In this document: positions 3,889 to 6,464 of the stretch, in pieces
How positions within the stretch are numbered: position 1 is the stretch's first letter
Layout of the letters: each line of letters begins with the position of its first letter
The notes under the pieces: model-generated
Database searches by the model: none
Told to the model about the DNA's origin: nothing
Seen by the model: only the letters and a program-made list of their open reading frames with translations
Position numbers and translations under genes: made by a program
NCBI GenBank assembly: GCA_025462785.1
Contig: JAOAPG010000377.1
Location: 1-6,464, forward strand
Length of the DNA: 6,464 nucleotides
Source of the DNA: Acidobacteriaceae bacterium
Lineage (GTDB): Bacteria; Acidobacteriota; Terriglobia; Terriglobales; Acidobacteriaceae
Direction: 5' to 3'

Positions 3889-6464
3889 ATGTCTGCAAAA
3901 CAAATATTCGCACTCATCGGTTCTTTTGCCATAACAGCTCTGCTTGCCATTTCCGCTGCCGCGCAGTCAAACATTTCCGGTGATGTAACCGGGATCATTA
4001 CCGACCCAAGCGGCGCCGTGCTGCCCAATGTGCCTGTTACGCTGACGAACAATGACACTGGCGTGACCCGGACCACCAACAGTAATGGAGCCGGTGTCTA
4101 CCGTTTCTCATTGCTCGAACCGGGAAAGTATACGGTTTCCGCGTCGCCACAAGGATTTCAAGAGGTTAAGCGTGCCGTCACCATTGCGGTCGGACAAGCA
4201 AATACTGTAAATCTGCAAATGGCAGTGGCGGGTGGCGCGCAAACTGTGGAGGTCAGTGCTGAGGGTGTCGTGCTACAGACTGAGGGTGGAAACATCTCCA
4301 CTACGTTCACGCCAGAGCAGGTTTCGCAGATGCCGAATCCCGGCAATGATCTCACCTTTATCGTTCAAACCGCGCCTGGGGCAGTGATGAACACGCAGAG
4401 TGGCTACGGTAATGAGGCAATTTACGGTCTGCCAGGAACTTCCAACCTTTTCACGGTTGACGGCGAGAATGAGAATGATCCATTCCTGAATCTGAACAAC
4501 TCGGGAGCTACGAACCTTCTCCTAGGCTCGAATGATATCCAAGAAGTCACGGTGGTCAGCAACGGCTACCAAGCGCAGTATGGACAACTCGGTGGCGCGA
4601 ATGTGAACTATGTGACCAAATCCGGCACAAACAAATTTCATGGCAACGCGGAGTATTTTTGGAACGGGAGCTTTCTGAATGCTAATGATTGGTTTGCTAA
4701 CCATACTTCGCCCAAAACACCGCGCCCTTTTGACAATGCAAACCAGTGGGCTGCCTCGTTTGGTGGTCCGATCCGAAAAAACAAGACATTCTTCTTTGCT
4801 GATACCGAGGGGTTGCGTTTTGTCCTTCCGAGCGTTATTTCCACCAATATTCCTAGCCCTCAATTTGAAGCAGCAACACTGGCTAATGTGGCGGGCACCA
4901 GTCCTGCTCAGGCCCCGTTCTACACCAACATGTTCAACCTATATAACGGTGCGGTGGGCGCAAACCGTGCGGCAAACATACTGCCAAACGGCACCGACTC
5001 AGTGACTGGAGCTCCTACCGGGCCGGGTTGCGTGGGATTCTCTCCTTTCGCGAATGCAACCACGCCGTGTGCATTGCAATTTCAATCCACCGCGCCGAAC
5101 CAATCGAATGAGTGGCTACTGACTGCGCGCGTAGATCAAAACTTCGGCAGCAACGACCGGATGTTTGTGCACTTCCGAACCGACCACGGGTCGCAAGCTA
5201 CTTATACTGATTCCATCAATCCGATTTTTAATGCTCTGAGTAAGCAACCGCAATACGAAGGTCAGTTAAATGAGACACACACGTTCAGCGGGAACATGGT
5301 GAATCAATTCATTCTGGCTGGCTCCTGGTACAGCGCCATTTTTTCGACCGCCAACCTGGGCGCCTCGCTGGCCACTTTCCCCTATACTCTCCGGTTCTCC
5401 GGTCAAGCCTTTACGACTCTGGGGGGCGAAGACAACGTCTGGCCGCAGGGCCGGAATGTCACGCAATATCAAATCAGTGACCAACTCAGCGTCACACACG
5501 GACGCCATAATTTAGCCTTTGGCGTTGATTTCCGTCGAAATGACATCACCGATCACGACCCTTCATTGGGTTCGGTCGGTCTCAGCTCAGGGGAGACTCT
5601 GTCCAATTTCTTCTCAGGGGCGGGAACAACTTATACTCAGAATTTCCCAACCCGACTAACGCAACCGATCGCGCTCTACACTCTTGGACTGTTCGCCCAA
5701 GATACCTGGTCGGTTCGCCCAAATTTGAAAGTGACCCTTGCCCTGCGAGCTGAGCATGACTCAAATCCAATTTGCACACTCAACTGTTTCGCCCGTTTCA
5801 ACACCTCATTCACCGATATTCCCCACGATCCTAACCAGCCCTACAACCAGGTTCTGCGCACCGGTTTCCGCCAAGCTCTTCCCAATTACACGAACATTGC
5901 CTGGGAACCTCGGTTTGGGTTCGCGTGGACTCCGCTCGGAACGGGTTCAAACACAGTGATCCGGGGGGGAGTTGGCATCTTCCGCGATGTTTTTCCCGCC
6001 ACCGTGGCGGACAACTTCATTCGAAACCCGCCAGTTAACAACGCCTTCTCCGTGGGTACGGGGGCTCTAGATCCTGCTGTCCCGGGGAGTCAGCCCTCGA
6101 CAGCGGCTGCATCAAACTCAGCATTCATAAGTCAATACTCAACCGGGGGTACGCTGGCCAGCATCAGTGCGGCCGTGCCCGCCTTTGTTCCTCCAACCCT
6201 GTTCAATCCTGACCGCACTATCCACTATCCGCTGTATGAGGAATGGAATTTGCAATTGCAGCAGGGCTTGGGACAGAGAATGTCATTCGCGATTGGATAT
6301 GTGGGCAACCATGGAATATACGAACCAGTCATTAACGATGGCCAGAATGCTTACTGCAACGTTACGCCTTTACCTTTTGTCTTCTCCGCAGCTACTACAC
6401 CTTGCGCTGCTCAGCTGCTAAACACTACTGGCTTCCGTGGGCTTCCCTTCACCCCACTTGATCC
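3889..6464 (+). CDS. Oar-like TonB-dependent outer-membrane receptor with N-terminal carboxypeptidase-regulatory-like domain (3' end outside window)
   Basis: An outer-membrane beta-barrel of the TonB-dependent receptor class; the ligand is unknown. The frame stays open for 858 codons to the right edge, and such proteins usually run to 1000-1200 residues, so the C-terminal strands are missing. Residues 1-25 are a signal peptide ending AAA, with Gln26 next. Residues 30-112 form a carboxypeptidase-regulatory-like beta-sandwich (GIITDPSGAVLPNVPVTLTN, then NGVYRF-type and GKYTVSA strands). The plug follows: TVDG (189-192), IQEV (217-220), and QYGQLGGANVNYVTKSGTNKFHG (230-252), a hallmark of the family. 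Barrel signatures are GGPI (292-295), TFFFADTEGLR (300-310) and FAQDTWSVRPNLKV (602-615). No clear TonB box is visible. Six cysteines occur as three close pairs. An in-frame ATG at 3880 is the alternative start. In Acidobacteriota such receptors are numerous and are often linked to glycan or peptide uptake; nothing here fixes the substrate. Confidence 0.94.
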   Translation, partial: MSAKQIFALIGSFAITALLAISAAAQSNISGDVTGIITDPSGAVLPNVPVTLTNNDTGVTRTTNSNGAGVYRFSLLEPGKYTVSASPQGFQEVKRAVTIAVGQANTVNLQMAVAGGAQTVEVSAEGVVLQTEGGNISTTFTPEQVSQMPNPGNDLTFIVQTAPGAVMNTQSGYGNEAIYGLPGTSNLFTVDGENENDPFLNLNNSGATNLLLGSNDIQEVTVVSNGYQAQYGQLGGANVNYVTKSGTNKFHGNAEYFWNGSFLNANDWFANHTSPKTPRPFDNANQWAASFGGPIRKNKTFFFADTEGLRFVLPSVISTNIPSPQFEAATLANVAGTSPAQAPFYTNMFNLYNGAVGANRAANILPNGTDSVTGAPTGPGCVGFSPFANATTPCALQFQSTAPNQSNEWLLTARVDQNFGSNDRMFVHFRTDHGSQATYTDSINPIFNALSKQPQYEGQLNETHTFSGNMVNQFILAGSWYSAIFSTANLGASLATFPYTLRFSGQAFTTLGGEDNVWPQGRNVTQYQISDQLSVTHGRHNLAFGVDFRRNDITDHDPSLGSVGLSSGETLSNFFSGAGTTYTQNFPTRLTQPIALYTLGLFAQDTWSVRPNLKVTLALRAEHDSNPICTLNCFARFNTSFTDIPHDPNQPYNQVLRTGFRQALPNYTNIAWEPRFGFAWTPLGTGSNTVIRGGVGIFRDVFPATVADNFIRNPPVNNAFSVGTGALDPAVPGSQPSTAAASNSAFISQYSTGGTLASISAAVPAFVPPTLFNPDRTIHYPLYEEWNLQLQQGLGQRMSFAIGYVGNHGIYEPVINDGQNAYCNVTPLPFVFSAATTPCAAQLLNTTGFRGLPFTPLD

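Noticed and set aside
3768..4079. Minus-strand frame of 103 codons opposite the receptor start
   Set aside because: It mirrors the conserved signal peptide and regulatory-like domain of the receptor on the other strand and has no independent support.
4679..5005. Plus-strand frame of 108 codons inside the receptor gene
   Set aside because: It is out of frame within the continuous, family-typical receptor sequence, so it is a shadow and not evidence of a frameshift.

Overview
The window reads as ordinary chromosomal DNA of a soil-type Gram-negative bacterium, most probably an Acidobacteriota member (Terriglobia-like). The main reason is the large Oar-type TonB-dependent receptor with an N-terminal carboxypeptidase-regulatory-like domain, a family greatly expanded in that phylum. 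A Pseudomonas-type dCTP deaminase, an HU/IHF protein and an EGY-like site-2 protease fit but are not diagnostic. The taxonomic call is inference from protein style, with no marker gene in view.

Layout. Positions 1-160 hold what looks like the right end of an insertion sequence: the last 30 codons of a probable DDE/rve transposase, then two perfect 19-bp direct repeats. A promoter-like site follows, then a secreted 295-residue protein of unknown function (301-1188, +) built from two similar alpha/beta halves. It converges on dcd (1324-1875, -), with a hairpin between the two genes that could stop transcription from both sides. dcd is divergent from an HU-family gene (2100-2369, +, GTG start). 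The space between them holds a REP-like palindrome and a good sigma70-type promoter for the HU gene. After a hairpin terminator comes an M50 intramembrane metalloprotease (2531-3556, +), another hairpin, about 330 bases with no convincing gene, and then the TonB-dependent receptor (from 3889, +), which runs off the right edge after 858 codons.

The genes do not form an obvious pathway. dCTP deaminase feeds dUTP/dTMP synthesis, HU organises DNA, the protease acts in the inner membrane and the receptor in the outer membrane. Each appears to be its own transcription unit, separated by hairpins. I find no defence system, CRISPR array, tRNA, rRNA or phage module. The least explained items are the two-fold repeated secreted protein, the REP-like palindrome, the transposon end and the three close cysteine pairs in the receptor.
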